Source of the DNA: Rhodococcus tukisamuensis NBRC 100609
Lineage (GTDB): Bacteria; Actinomycetota; Actinomycetes; Mycobacteriales; Mycobacteriaceae
Assembly: GCF_001894985.1 (NCBI RefSeq)
Contig: NZ_BCXG01000002.1
Coordinates: forward strand, 124,001 to 188,000
Direction of reading: 5' to 3'
DNA length: 64,000 bases
Shown: piece after piece, positions 17,719 to 26,662 of the stretch
How positions within the stretch are numbered: position 1 is the stretch's first letter
Layout: each line of letters begins with the position of its first letter
Position numbers and translations under genes: made by a program
The notes under the pieces: generated by a model
What the model saw: only the letters and a program-made list of their open reading frames with translations
Databases searched by the model: none
Told to the model about the DNA's origin: nothing

Positions 17719-19377
17719 GTGACCGACGGACCCTTGATCGTCCAGTCCGACAAGACCCTGCTCCTGGAGGTCGACCACGAGCTGGCCGGCCAGGCCAGGC
17801 AGGCCATCGCCCCGTTCGCCGAACTCGAACGCGCCCCCGAGCACGTGCACACCTACCGGGTCACCCCGCTGGCGCTGTGGAACGCGCGCGCGGCCGGGCA
17901 CGACGCCGAGCAGGTGGTCGACGCCCTCGTGACCTACTCGCGATTCGCGGTCCCGCAACCGCTGCTGGTCGACGTCGTCGACACCATGGCCCGCTACGGC
18001 CGGCTGCAGCTGGTGAAGAACCCCGCGCACGGGCTGACCCTGGTCAGCCTGGACCGCGCCGTGCTCACCGAGGTGATGCGGCACAAGAAGATCGCCCCGA
18101 TGCTCGGCGCCATGGTCGACGAGGACACCGTCGTGGTGCACCCGTCCGAGCGCGGGCACCTCAAGCAGATGCTGCTCAAGATCGGCTGGCCGGCCGAGGA
18201 CCTGGCCGGGTACGTGGACGGCGAGGCGCACCCGATCGACCTGGCCTTCGAGGAGGGCCACTGGCAGCTTCGCGACTACCAGGAGATGGCGGCCGAGTCG
18301 TTCTGGGCCGGCGGGTCCGGCGTGGTGGTGCTCCCCTGCGGCGCCGGCAAGACCATGGTCGGTGCGGCCGCGATGGCCAAGGCCAAGGCCACCACCCTGA
18401 TCCTGGTGACCAACACCGTCGCCGGCCGGCAGTGGAAGCGGGAACTGATCGCCCGGACCTCCCTGACCGAGGACGAGATCGGCGAGTACTCGGGCGAGCG
18501 CAAGGAGATCCGGCCCGTCACCATCGCCACCTACCAGGTGATCACCCGCCGCACCAAGGGCGAGTACAAGCACCTGGAGCTGTTCGACTCCCGCGACTGG
18601 GGCCTGGTGATCTACGACGAGGTGCACCTGCTGCCCGCGCCGGTGTTCCGGATGACCGCGGACCTGCAGTCGAGACGTCGGCTCGGCCTGACCGCGACGC
18701 TGGTCCGTGAGGACGGCCGTGAGGGCGACGTGTTCTCCCTGATCGGTCCGAAGCGCTACGACGCGCCATGGAAGGACATCGAGGCCCAGGGCTGGATCGC
18801 GCCGGCGGACTGCGTCGAGGTCCGGGTGACGATGACCGACGCGGAGCGGATGGCGTACGCGACTGCCGAGCCGGAGGAGCGCTACAAGCTCTGCTCGACG
18901 GCGCACACCAAGATCGCGGTGGTGAAGTCGATCCTGGCCAAGCACCCGGACTCCCCCACCCTGGTCATCGGCGCTTACATCGACCAACTCGACGAGCTGG
19001 GCGAGGCGTTGGATGCGCCGGTCATCAAGGGCTCGACCAAGACCAAGGAACGCGAGATCCTCTTCGACCGGTTCCGCAACGGCGAGATCCAGACGCTGGT
19101 GGTGAGCAAGGTCGCCAACTTCTCGATCGACCTGCCGGAGGCGTCGGTCGCGGTGCAGGTCTCGGGCACCTTCGGGTCGAGGCAGGAGGAGGCCCAGCGG
19201 CTCGGGCGCCTGCTGCGGCCCAAACACGACGGCGGCCAGGCGCACTTCTACTCGGTGGTGTCTCGGGACACACTCGACGCGGAGTACGCCGCGCACCGGC
19301 AGCGATTCCTCGCCGAGCAGGGCTACGCGTACCGGATCACCGACGCGGACGACCTGCTCGGACCGGCGATCGGGTAG
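17719..19377 (+). CDS. XPB/Ssl2-type DNA helicase
   Basis: 552 residues from the GTG at 17719, with AGGAGG 4-5 bases upstream. An N-terminal damage-recognition-like region (1-190) is followed by a superfamily 2 helicase core: Walker A LPCGAGKT near 205-212, the DEVH box at about 300-303 (YDEVHLLPAP), motif III LTATLVRED, an RED motif, and motif VI QRLGRLLRP near the end. The archaeal/bacterial XPB (ercc3) proteins unwind DNA with ATP in nucleotide excision repair. Length agrees with the mycobacterial homologue. Confidence 0.92.
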   Translation: MTDGPLIVQSDKTLLLEVDHELAGQARQAIAPFAELERAPEHVHTYRVTPLALWNARAAGHDAEQVVDALVTYSRFAVPQPLLVDVVDTMARYGRLQLVKNPAHGLTLVSLDRAVLTEVMRHKKIAPMLGAMVDEDTVVVHPSERGHLKQMLLKIGWPAEDLAGYVDGEAHPIDLAFEEGHWQLRDYQEMAAESFWAGGSGVVVLPCGAGKTMVGAAAMAKAKATTLILVTNTVAGRQWKRELIARTSLTEDEIGEYSGERKEIRPVTIATYQVITRRTKGEYKHLELFDSRDWGLVIYDEVHLLPAPVFRMTADLQSRRRLGLTATLVREDGREGDVFSLIGPKRYDAPWKDIEAQGWIAPADCVEVRVTMTDAERMAYATAEPEERYKLCSTAHTKIAVVKSILAKHPDSPTLVIGAYIDQLDELGEALDAPVIKGSTKTKEREILFDRFRNGEIQTLVVSKVANFSIDLPEASVAVQVSGTFGSRQEEAQRLGRLLRPKHDGGQAHFYSVVSRDTLDAEYAAHRQRFLAEQGYAYRITDADDLLGPAIG

Positions 19378-19387
19378 GAATAGGTCC

Positions 19388-20059
19388 GTGCGCCGCTTCG
19401 AGTTCCCCGTCGACAATGCCCATGCCCGGTCCGTGAACGAGACGGTCGGCGACGTCCGCCGACTGAGGGTCTCGTCGATCATCACCGCCGTCCTGTTCGT
19501 CGCGCTCGCGGTGTGGTTGTTCACCCTCGCGCACCCGTGGTCGTACATCCTCGGTGTGGTGCTGGCCCTGGTCGGGGCGACCTCGTTGTGGGTCGCATTC
19601 TGGGCCCCGCGCAAGGTCGGGTCCATCGAGGACCTGTACGCCAAGGGCGCGCTGGTGCCGGCGGTGGTGGCCGAGACCCGGCCGCGCGGCGCCACCCTGC
19701 TCGCGCTGATCGACGTCGCCAAGCCAACCGCGGACGGCCCGCACTACGTGCTCGTCACCCGCAACGTGCAGTCCCTGCCCGGCCACACGCTCAACCACGT
19801 GGGCGAGCGGGTGCCGTCGATCTCGGTGCTCTCGGACCGCAACACCCGGGCCAAGGGCGACACCTGGCAGATGGTCAGCCCGATGCCGATCGCGTGGGGC
19901 ACCCGGGACGCGCGCGTGCTGCGACGCGCGGCGGATGCGATCGGCGGCGAGGAGTGGAAGCTGCTCGCCAAGAGCATCCCGCTCGCCGAGCAGGTGCGCC
20001 GGGCGGACAACCAGCAGCTGCCCGTCGCGACCGCGGACCTGCCCGACTACCTGCGTTAG
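19388..20059 (+). CDS. DUF3239 membrane-associated protein
   Basis: 223 residues from a GTG start 10 bp after the helicase stop. Two membrane helices (about 28-66, IITAVLFVALAVWLFTL and a second) precede a soluble beta-rich domain (IEDLYAKGALVPAVVAETRP onward) that matches DUF3239. Function unknown. Its stop overlaps the stop region of the convergent LLM oxidoreductase gene. Confidence 0.78.
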   Translation: MRRFEFPVDNAHARSVNETVGDVRRLRVSSIITAVLFVALAVWLFTLAHPWSYILGVVLALVGATSLWVAFWAPRKVGSIEDLYAKGALVPAVVAETRPRGATLLALIDVAKPTADGPHYVLVTRNVQSLPGHTLNHVGERVPSISVLSDRNTRAKGDTWQMVSPMPIAWGTRDARVLRRAADAIGGEEWKLLAKSIPLAEQVRRADNQQLPVATADLPDYLR

Positions 20060-21042
20060 GCGAGCGCGGGGATGACCTCGCGTTCGAACAGTTCGATCCC
20101 GGACGTGTCGTACGCCGCCTCCGGGAAGTAGCAGATGGCGTAGTCGAGCCCCTGCGCCCGCAGCGCGGTGAGGTTCTCGACGATCTGCTCGGGTGTCCCG
20201 ACCGCGGGCATGCCGGTGAACGCGGCCATCGACGCCTCCGCCAGGTCCTCGCCCACGTAGCGGGCCATCCGGTCCTTCGTCTGCGCGAGCCGGTCGTCGA
20301 CGTCGGCCTGCGTCGCACCGATCGCGACGTTGTAGTTGGCGGAACGCACGATCGCGCCGAAGTCGGTGCCGACGGCCGCGCAGTGCTCGCGCAGCACCGC
20401 GGACTTGTGCGCGAAGCCCTCCGGGGTGCCGTCGAAGTTGGTGTACTGCGCGTACTTCGCCGCGATCTTCAGCGTGACCTTCTCCCCGCCTCCGGCGATC
20501 CACAGCGGCGGTCCGCCGTCCTGCAGCGGCAGCGGCCGGCAGATCGCGCCGTCCACCTGGTAGTGCCTGCCGTCGAACGTCGCCGACCCCGTGCGCCACG
20601 CCTGCTGCAGGATCTGCACACCCTCGTCGAGGCGGGCCAGCCGCTCGCCGGCCCGCGGGAAGCCGTAGCCGTAGGCGCGCCACTCGTGCTCGTACCAGCC
20701 GGCGCCGATGCCCATCTCGATGCGGCCGCCGGAGATGAGGTCCGCGGTCGCGGCGACCTTCGCGAGGTAGGCCGGGTTGCGGTAGCTCATCGCCGTGCAC
20801 ATCTGCCCGAGGCGGATCTGCGAGGTCACCGCGGCCAGCGCCGACATCAGCGACCACGCCTCGTGGGTGGCCTCCTCGGTGGGTGCGGGCACCGTGTGGA
20901 AGTGGTCGTACACCCACGCCGACTCCCACGGTCCCGCCTCCGCGCGCAGGGTCAGCCCCTTCATCACCTGCCAGTGGTCGGCGGGCTCGATGCCCGCCAG
21001 GTCCAGCCGCCAGCCCTGAGGTACGAACATCCCGAATCGCAT
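20056..21042 (-). CDS. LLM-class F420-dependent oxidoreductase
   Basis: 328 residues with the luciferase-like TIM barrel: MRFGMFVPQGWRLDLAG at the start, VYDHFHTVP, LGQMCTAMSYRNPAYLAKVAATAD and ISGGRIEMGIGAGWYEHEWRAYG. These match the F420-dependent LLM family (TIGR03560-like, by pattern). Substrate not predictable. It overlaps the upstream DUF3239 gene by 4 bp tail to tail. Confidence 0.88.
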   Translation of the reverse strand: MRFGMFVPQGWRLDLAGIEPADHWQVMKGLTLRAEAGPWESAWVYDHFHTVPAPTEEATHEAWSLMSALAAVTSQIRLGQMCTAMSYRNPAYLAKVAATADLISGGRIEMGIGAGWYEHEWRAYGYGFPRAGERLARLDEGVQILQQAWRTGSATFDGRHYQVDGAICRPLPLQDGGPPLWIAGGGEKVTLKIAAKYAQYTNFDGTPEGFAHKSAVLREHCAAVGTDFGAIVRSANYNVAIGATQADVDDRLAQTKDRMARYVGEDLAEASMAAFTGMPAVGTPEQIVENLTALRAQGLDYAICYFPEAAYDTSGIELFEREVIPALA

Positions 21043-21161
21043 CGGTCGAGCCTACGACGGTCGGCGCCGGGTCCGGCAGACAAACTCACCCGGAGGCCCG
21101 CGGCGTGATGGAAGATGCACGGCAAGAGGACGACCCGGCCCAGCGGAAGAGGACCCCCGTC

Positions 21162-22241
21162 ATGCAGAGCACGCTGATCGACACCGCACTCGAACGTGCG
21201 ACCCGCGCCGCCGTCGTGGCCGCCGGCGCCCTCCCCCGCCCCGTGCAGCGCCTGCTCGCCGGCCGGCCGGTCCGAGTCGACGGCAACGAACTCAACCTCG
21301 AGATCCAGCTGCTGCTGCGCATGCTGACGCTGCTGCCGGACTCCGACTACGCGGCACAACCGGTCGCGACGTCGCGGGCGCAGATCGACTTGGAGGCGCG
21401 GTTGGTGGCCGGCGCCCCGATCCCGATGGAAGCGGTCCGGGACCTCACCGTGCCGGGCCCGGCCGGCTTGATCCCGGTTCGGCTCTACCGGCCGAAGGGC
21501 CTGCCGGCGCAGGCCCCGGCGGTGGTCTACTTCCACGGCGGCGGGTTCGCCCTGGGCAGCCTGGACAGTCACGACAGCGTCTGCCGCTTCCTCGCCGCAC
21601 ATGCCGAGGTGGCGGTGCTGGCCGTCGACTACCGGCTGGCCCCCGAGCACCCGTACCCCGCGGCCGTCGAGGACGGGCTGGCCGCCTTCCGCCATGTCGC
21701 CCTGAACGCGGACGAGCTGGGCATCGACCCCCGCCGCATCGCCGTCGCCGGGGACAGTGCCGGCGGCAACCTCGCCGCGGTGCTCGCCCAGGTGACCGCG
21801 GCCGCCGGCGGACCACGGCCGGCGTTCCAGCTGCTCTTCTTCCCCTGGGTCGACATGTCGACCAGACACCGGTCGTACCAGCTGTTCACGGACGGGTACT
21901 TCCTCACCGAGGCCCAGATGGACTGGTACACCGAGCAGTACCTGCCCGACCGCGGCGCCCGCACCGACCCGCAGGCGTCACCGTTGCTGGCCGACGACCT
22001 GGCCGGGCTGCCGCCGGCGTACATCGCGGTCGCCGGCTTCGACGTGCTGCGCGACGAGGGGCAGGCGTACGCGACGCGGCTGCGCGAGGCCGGCGTCACC
22101 ACGACGCTGCGCACCCACCACGACCTGGTGCATGCCTTCGTCAACATGACCGGCTACGGCCGCGCCGGCAGCGACGCGCTGCGTGAGGCCGTCGGCGCGC
22201 TGCGGGTCGGGCTCTCGCTGGACACGGCACCGGACGCGTAG
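21162..22241 (+). CDS. hormone-sensitive-lipase family esterase (alpha/beta hydrolase)
   Basis: 359 residues. HGGG at 125-128 forms the oxyanion hole, the nucleophile Ser199 is in GDSAGG, and Asp294 and His324 complete the triad. The family IV (HSL) fold is clear. It likely hydrolyses short to medium acyl esters. The ATG at 21162 is used because GAAGAGGA lies about 10 bases upstream; an in-frame start near 21104 would add 19 polar residues. Confidence 0.88.
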   Translation: MQSTLIDTALERATRAAVVAAGALPRPVQRLLAGRPVRVDGNELNLEIQLLLRMLTLLPDSDYAAQPVATSRAQIDLEARLVAGAPIPMEAVRDLTVPGPAGLIPVRLYRPKGLPAQAPAVVYFHGGGFALGSLDSHDSVCRFLAAHAEVAVLAVDYRLAPEHPYPAAVEDGLAAFRHVALNADELGIDPRRIAVAGDSAGGNLAAVLAQVTAAAGGPRPAFQLLFFPWVDMSTRHRSYQLFTDGYFLTEAQMDWYTEQYLPDRGARTDPQASPLLADDLAGLPPAYIAVAGFDVLRDEGQAYATRLREAGVTTTLRTHHDLVHAFVNMTGYGRAGSDALREAVGALRVGLSLDTAPDA

Positions 22242-22281
22242 ACCCGGGTCTCGTAGGCACCGGCCTCGTAGACTCGACCGC

Positions 22282-23247
22282 ATGGCCGTTACCGCGCTGG
22301 CCGAGACATTCGAATCGCACCGCCAGCACCTGCTCGCCGTGGGCTACCGGATGACCGGCAGCGTCGCCGACGCCGAGGACGCCGTCCAGGAGGCCTGGCT
22401 GCGGCTGAGTGAACGCGACGCCGACGACATCCGCGACCTGCGGGCGTGGCTGACTACGGTGGTCGGGCGAATCTGCCTGGACCACCTGCGCAGCGCGGCA
22501 GTCCGGCGGGAAAGCTATGTGGGGCAATGGCTTCCGGAGCCGATCGTGAGCCCGCTCGGGGGACACAGCCCACCGGACCCGTTGGACGCGGTGGTCCGGG
22601 ACGAGGACACCCGGCTCGCGGCGATGATCGTGCTCGACACCCTCGGCCCGGACCAGCGGACCGCCTTCGTGCTGCACGACGGGTTCGGCGTGCCGTTCGA
22701 CGAGATCGCCGCACTGCTCGACACCTCCGCCCCGGCGGCGCGTCAGCTCGCGTCCCGGGCGCGGCGGGCGGTCGCGGGCGTGGACTCTCCGACGCCGGAT
22801 CCCGAACACGCCGAGGCGGTGGGCGCGCTGCTCGCGGCGATGGCCAGCGGCGACCTCCAGCAGGTGCTCGACGCCCTGCACCCGGACGCCCTGGTGATCG
22901 GGGACGCGGGCGGCACCACCCGCACCGCCGTCAACGTGCTGCACGGCGCCGACCACTTCGCCCGGTTCTGCCTCGGCCTGGCGAAGCGCTACGGCCCGCG
23001 GGCCCTCCTGGCCATCGAACCGGCCCTGGTCAACGGCCAGCTCGGCTTCCTCTCGCACGGCTCACCCGGCGACGAGACACACCCGGCCTTCCCCGGCCGC
23101 GTCGGCGGGTTCACCGTGCGCGACGGCAAGGTCTGCGCGGCCTACGACATCGCGAACCCGGCCAAGCTCACGTGCGTCCGGATTCCCGGCTGGCACCGGC
23201 CTGATCCGCCGCCGCCCACGGAACCCGGCACGCGTCGCCGGAACTGA
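22282..23247 (+). CDS. ECF41-family sigma factor (SigJ-like)
   Basis: 321 residues. Sigma region 2 (HRQHLLAVGYRMTGSVADAEDAVQEAWLR, about 13-42) and region 4 (GPDQRTAFVLHDGFGVPFDEIAALL) are joined by the QWLPEPI linker motif typical of ECF41. A C-terminal SnoaL-like domain (about 175-310) replaces an anti-sigma factor and tunes activity in this family. The adjacent convergent gene is a carboxymuconolactone decarboxylase-like protein, the usual ECF41 target, so this is a textbook ECF41 pair. Confidence 0.9.
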   Translation: MAVTALAETFESHRQHLLAVGYRMTGSVADAEDAVQEAWLRLSERDADDIRDLRAWLTTVVGRICLDHLRSAAVRRESYVGQWLPEPIVSPLGGHSPPDPLDAVVRDEDTRLAAMIVLDTLGPDQRTAFVLHDGFGVPFDEIAALLDTSAPAARQLASRARRAVAGVDSPTPDPEHAEAVGALLAAMASGDLQQVLDALHPDALVIGDAGGTTRTAVNVLHGADHFARFCLGLAKRYGPRALLAIEPALVNGQLGFLSHGSPGDETHPAFPGRVGGFTVRDGKVCAAYDIANPAKLTCVRIPGWHRPDPPPPTEPGTRRRN

Positions 23248-23776
23248 ACCCCTGGTCCACGATCCCGAGCGCCGAGTACATCCGCGAGCGCTGGTTCTCC
23301 AGTGCGATCTGGTAGGTCAGCTCCACCACACCGTCGCGGCCGAACCGGCGTTCGAGGTCCGCGACCTGCTCGTCGGTGACGGCGGTGGGCGTGGCGGTCA
23401 TGGCGTCCGCATAGGCGATCGCGGCCCGCTCGTCGTCGCTGTACCGCGACGAGTTCTCGTAGTCGCCGATCTGCTGGAGCCGCTCGACGTCCAGGCCGTC
23501 CAGACGGGTGAGCATGGTGCCGAAGTCCACGCACCAGGAGCAGCCGACCGTCCAGGCCACCCGGTAGACCGCGATTTCGCGGACGTTTGCCGGCAGCACG
23601 GTCGACGCCTTCTCCACGGCCATCTCGTGCCCGGCCGAGGCCAGGAACAGCTTGCGGTGGTGTGCGAGCACGGCGAAGGGCTCCGGCACCGCGCCGAACC
23701 GGCGTCCGGCGATCCGGTATGCGAGCTTGACCAGCGGGCCTGCCTCCTGCGGCGGAACCGGGGGAATTCGAGTCAT
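23168..23776 (-). CDS. carboxymuconolactone decarboxylase/AhpD-like protein
   Basis: 202 residues from the ATG at 23776 (MTRIPPVPP). The CMD fold is marked by the CxxC in TVGCSWCVDFGTM and the helix LPANVREIAVYRVAW before it. The AhpD-type His three residues after the CxxC is replaced (CVDFG), as in other ECF41-linked members. It probably handles peroxide or small electrophiles by thiol chemistry. Its 3' end overlaps the sigma gene by 80 bp. An ECF41-type promoter lies 54 bp upstream. Confidence 0.82.
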   Translation of the reverse strand: MTRIPPVPPQEAGPLVKLAYRIAGRRFGAVPEPFAVLAHHRKLFLASAGHEMAVEKASTVLPANVREIAVYRVAWTVGCSWCVDFGTMLTRLDGLDVERLQQIGDYENSSRYSDDERAAIAYADAMTATPTAVTDEQVADLERRFGRDGVVELTYQIALENQRSRMYSALGIVDQGFSSGDACRVPWAAADQAGASRESGRT

Positions 23777-23829
23777 GACACTCTCCTGTTCGCGGTATCG
23801 ACGGCCCGTGTGCGGCCGTCTACTCCCTG

Positions 23830-23856
23830 GACGAGACGGCCCAGCCAAACGTGACA
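23830..23856 (-). promoter_or_regulatory. putative ECF41-type promoter of the CMD gene
   Basis: On the minus strand TGTCACG (complement of 23850-23856), 16 bases, then CGTC (complement of 23830-23833). The published ECF41 consensus is TGTCACA and CGTC with about this spacing. It lies about 55 bp before the CMD start codon, as expected if the neighbouring ECF41 sigma factor drives this gene. Confidence 0.65.
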
Positions 23857-23900
23857 GTAGGCGTTTCCCGGCCCGATGCACCCCCGCCTAAGCTGTGACA

Positions 23901-25085
23901 ATGCCCGCAGCACGCCATTCGCAGACGGTCGCTCGCCTGCGGCCCTTCGCCTCGACGATCTTCGCGGAGATGACGGCGCTCGCCACCGCGACGGGCGCGA
24001 TCAACCTCGGTCAGGGGTTCCCGGACACCGACGGTCCGCGCGCCATGCTGGACGTCGCCCGCGCCGCGATCGCCGACGGGTTGAACCAGTACCCGCCCGG
24101 CCCGGGCATGCCGGTGCTGCGCGAGGCCATCGCCGCGGACCAGGCCGCCAGGTACGGGATCTCCTACGACCCGGACACCGAGGTGCTGGTGACCGTCGGC
24201 GCCACCGAGGCGATCAGCGCCACCCTGCTCGGGCTGGTCGAACCGGGCCAGGAGGTGGTGCTGATCGAGCCGTACTACGACTCCTACGCCGCCGCCGTCG
24301 CGCTGGCCGGCGGGGTGCGCCGGACGGTGCCGCTGGTGCCGGACGGCGCGGGCTTCGCGCTGGACCTCGACGCGTTGCGTGCGGCGGTCGGGCCGAACAC
24401 CGCGATGCTGGTGGTCAACACCCCGCACAACCCGACCGGCACCGTGCTCGGCGCCGCGGACCTGGCCGGGATCGCCGCGCTCGCCGTCGAGCGGGACCTG
24501 CTGGTGCTCAGCGACGAGGTCTACGAACACCTGGTGTTCGACGGCGCCGCCCACACCCCGCTGGCCTCGCTGCCGGGGATGGCCGAGCGCACCGTCACCG
24601 TGTCGAGCGCCGCGAAGACCTTCGCGGTGACGGGCTGGAAGACGGGCTGGGTGTGCGGGCCCGCGGAACTGGTGGACGCGGTCCGCACCGCCAAGCAGTT
24701 CCTCACCTTCGTCGCTGGTGGCCCGTTCCAGCCGGCCGTCGCGTACGCGTTGCGGCACGAGCAGGGGTGGGTCGCCGAGCAGCGAGATGCCTTGCAGCGC
24801 AAGCGGGACACCCTCAGCGACGCGTTGCGCACGGCGGGGTTCGGGGTGCACGCCAGCGGCGGCACCTACTTCGTGTGTGCGGACATCACCCCGTTCGGCA
24901 CCACCGACGGTGCGGCCTTCTGCCGGGCGCTGCCCGAGCGGATCGGGGTGGCCGCGGTCCCGGTGAGCGCGTTCGCCGACGACAAGGCGGCGTGGGATCA
25001 CGTGGTGCGCTTCGCGTTCTGCAAACGCGACGAGGTGCTGACGGAGGCCGCCGAGCGGCTCGCCTCGCTGGCGGGGCGGTGGTGA
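23901..25085 (+). CDS. dapC: DapC-like PLP aminotransferase
   Basis: 394 residues, class I/II aminotransferase. LGQGFPDTDGP, NQYPPGPGMPVLREAI, NTPHNPTG and SDEVYEHLVF are present, with the PLP Lys near 239 in SSAAKTFAVTGWK and a terminal Arg in VRFAFCKR. It closely resembles the mycobacterial N-succinyldiaminopimelate aminotransferase in the motifs I remember, which makes meso-diaminopimelate for lysine and peptidoglycan. A GTG at 23895 is an alternative start; no clear ribosome site precedes either. Confidence 0.82.
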   Translation: MPAARHSQTVARLRPFASTIFAEMTALATATGAINLGQGFPDTDGPRAMLDVARAAIADGLNQYPPGPGMPVLREAIAADQAARYGISYDPDTEVLVTVGATEAISATLLGLVEPGQEVVLIEPYYDSYAAAVALAGGVRRTVPLVPDGAGFALDLDALRAAVGPNTAMLVVNTPHNPTGTVLGAADLAGIAALAVERDLLVLSDEVYEHLVFDGAAHTPLASLPGMAERTVTVSSAAKTFAVTGWKTGWVCGPAELVDAVRTAKQFLTFVAGGPFQPAVAYALRHEQGWVAEQRDALQRKRDTLSDALRTAGFGVHASGGTYFVCADITPFGTTDGAAFCRALPERIGVAAVPVSAFADDKAAWDHVVRFAFCKRDEVLTEAAERLASLAGRW

Positions 25086-25092
25086 CCGCACG

Positions 25093-26115
25093 ATGAGCGC
25101 CCCCCGCACGGTGCCCGCCGACTTCGTTCGCCGGGCAGCCGAGATCGCGGCCGGCGGCGGCTTCGACCTGGGCTTCCCGCTGGACGCGGCAGGGGTGTCC
25201 GCGGCGGTGCTGCGCGACGCCACCGCCCGCATCACCCCGGACCAGTTGTCGCGGTTCACCCAGGCGGCGTGGCAGCTCACCGACGACGAACTGTTCGGCC
25301 TGGGCGCGGCGCCCGTGCCGCGGGGCACCTTCAAGCTGGTCAGTCTGGCCCTGATCCACACCCCCGACCTCGGCAGCGCCCTCGAGCGGATCACCGACGT
25401 GACCCGCGCCCTGCCCGGCATGCCGCCGATGCGGCTGGAGACCGGCGCGGCCACCACCCGACTGCTGGTGCAGGTCCCCGAGCGCGCGCGGGCACTGCCG
25501 CCGGCCTCCGCGCTCGCCGCCGACCGACTGCTCATCGACTTCGTGATGATGGTGCTGCACCGGTTCGCGGCCTGGTTGGTGGGCAGGAGAATGAAGCTCG
25601 TCTCGATGGAATTGCCTTATCCCACACCGGATCCAGCACTCGCAAAGAACTACGACGCCATTTTCGGGGTGCCCGTCGTCTTCGGCGCGGACATCGCCGC
25701 GCTGGAGTTCGACAGCGCGCTGCTACGGGCCCCCATCGTCCAGACGGAGGAGACGCTGCTCGCCTACCTCCGCGAGTCCCCGAACCTGATCTTCTCCGAG
25801 CGCGACTACGACAGCTCCGCGGCGACGCAGGTGCGCAAGGTTCTCGAAGCCGGGGTCCGGGGACGCACCTCGACCGCCGACGACATCGCGGAGATGCTCT
25901 CGATCAGCGTCCCGCACCTGCGACGACTGCTCCGGCAGGAGGGCACGTCGCTCAACCAGCTGCGCGAGGAGGTGCTGCGCGACGCCGCGATCTCCGGCCT
26001 CGGCCGCGGCGAGTCCGTCGACGAGCTGTCCGCCCGGCTCGGGTTCTCCGAGCCCAGCGCCTTCCGCCGGGCGTTCAAGCGCTGGACCGGCGAGACCCCC
26101 GGCGCCTACCGGTAG
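25093..26115 (+). CDS. AraC-family regulator with Arabinose_bd-like domain
   Basis: 340 residues. Residues 1-230 resemble the ligand domain of OruR/ArgR-type AraC regulators (FKLVSLALIHTPDLGSALERI, AMFGVPV-like IFGVPVVFG). The C-terminal HTH_18 domain (about 255-340) has TADDIAEMLSISVPHLRRLLRQEG and ends in FSEPSAFRRAFKRWTGETPGAYR, the AraC hallmark. It begins 7 bp after dapC. Ligand and targets are unknown. Confidence 0.87.
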   Translation: MSAPRTVPADFVRRAAEIAAGGGFDLGFPLDAAGVSAAVLRDATARITPDQLSRFTQAAWQLTDDELFGLGAAPVPRGTFKLVSLALIHTPDLGSALERITDVTRALPGMPPMRLETGAATTRLLVQVPERARALPPASALAADRLLIDFVMMVLHRFAAWLVGRRMKLVSMELPYPTPDPALAKNYDAIFGVPVVFGADIAALEFDSALLRAPIVQTEETLLAYLRESPNLIFSERDYDSSAATQVRKVLEAGVRGRTSTADDIAEMLSISVPHLRRLLRQEGTSLNQLREEVLRDAAISGLGRGESVDELSARLGFSEPSAFRRAFKRWTGETPGAYR

Positions 26116-26124
26116 GGCCCGGGC

Positions 26125-26550
26125 TCAGCACAGGCAGAACTCGTTGCCCTCCGGGTCCGCCATGGTGATCCACCGGTACGGCCCCTGCTGCCCGCGGTGC
26201 AACTCCGTCGCCCCGGCCGCGACGAGCCGGTCCGCGACGGCCTGCCTGTCGTCGCCGACCCGCAGGTCCAGGTGCATCCGGTTCTTCACCGTCTTCGGTT
26301 CCGGCACCGTCTGGAACAGCACCCGTGGCCGGTCCGGGTGCTCGGGGTCCGAGATCGCGGCCCCGGCCTTCCAGACCAACACCCCCTCGAACAGCGTGGT
26401 GTCCTGCTCGCTGGCCTGGCCGGCGGCGACCAGCCCGCGGATGAAGTCCTCGTCGCTCGGCTCCACCTCCCAGCCGAGTGCCGCGGCCCACCACTTGGCC
26501 AGCGTGTGCGGATCGTTCGAATCGACAGTCACCTGAAATTCGTATCCCAT
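26125..26550 (-). CDS. VOC (glyoxalase-like) protein
   Basis: 141 residues, with two beta-alpha-beta-beta-beta units of the VOC superfamily (FQVTVDSNDPHTLAKWWAAALGW; HLDLRVGDDRQAVADRLVAAGA; WITMADPEGNEFCLC). It resembles the Glyoxalase_6 type common in actinobacteria. Metal ligands are not certain, so the reaction is unknown. Convergent with the AraC gene, 9 bp apart. Confidence 0.82.
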   Translation of the reverse strand: MGYEFQVTVDSNDPHTLAKWWAAALGWEVEPSDEDFIRGLVAAGQASEQDTTLFEGVLVWKAGAAISDPEHPDRPRVLFQTVPEPKTVKNRMHLDLRVGDDRQAVADRLVAAGATELHRGQQGPYRWITMADPEGNEFCLC

Positions 26551-26662
26551 GTCCGGACGGTACAACCGGCCACCGACAGGTTCGGACAGCTCAGCCGCGC
26601 AAGCAGATCCGTCGAACGCCAGACGGATCTCGACCCGAACGGCATCCTGGACCAACGTTCAA

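Noticed and set aside
17704-19722. 672-codon minus-strand frame opposite the XPB helicase
   Set aside because: Shadow composition (Val/Asp/His/Gln-rich) and no motifs; the plus strand has complete helicase motifs.
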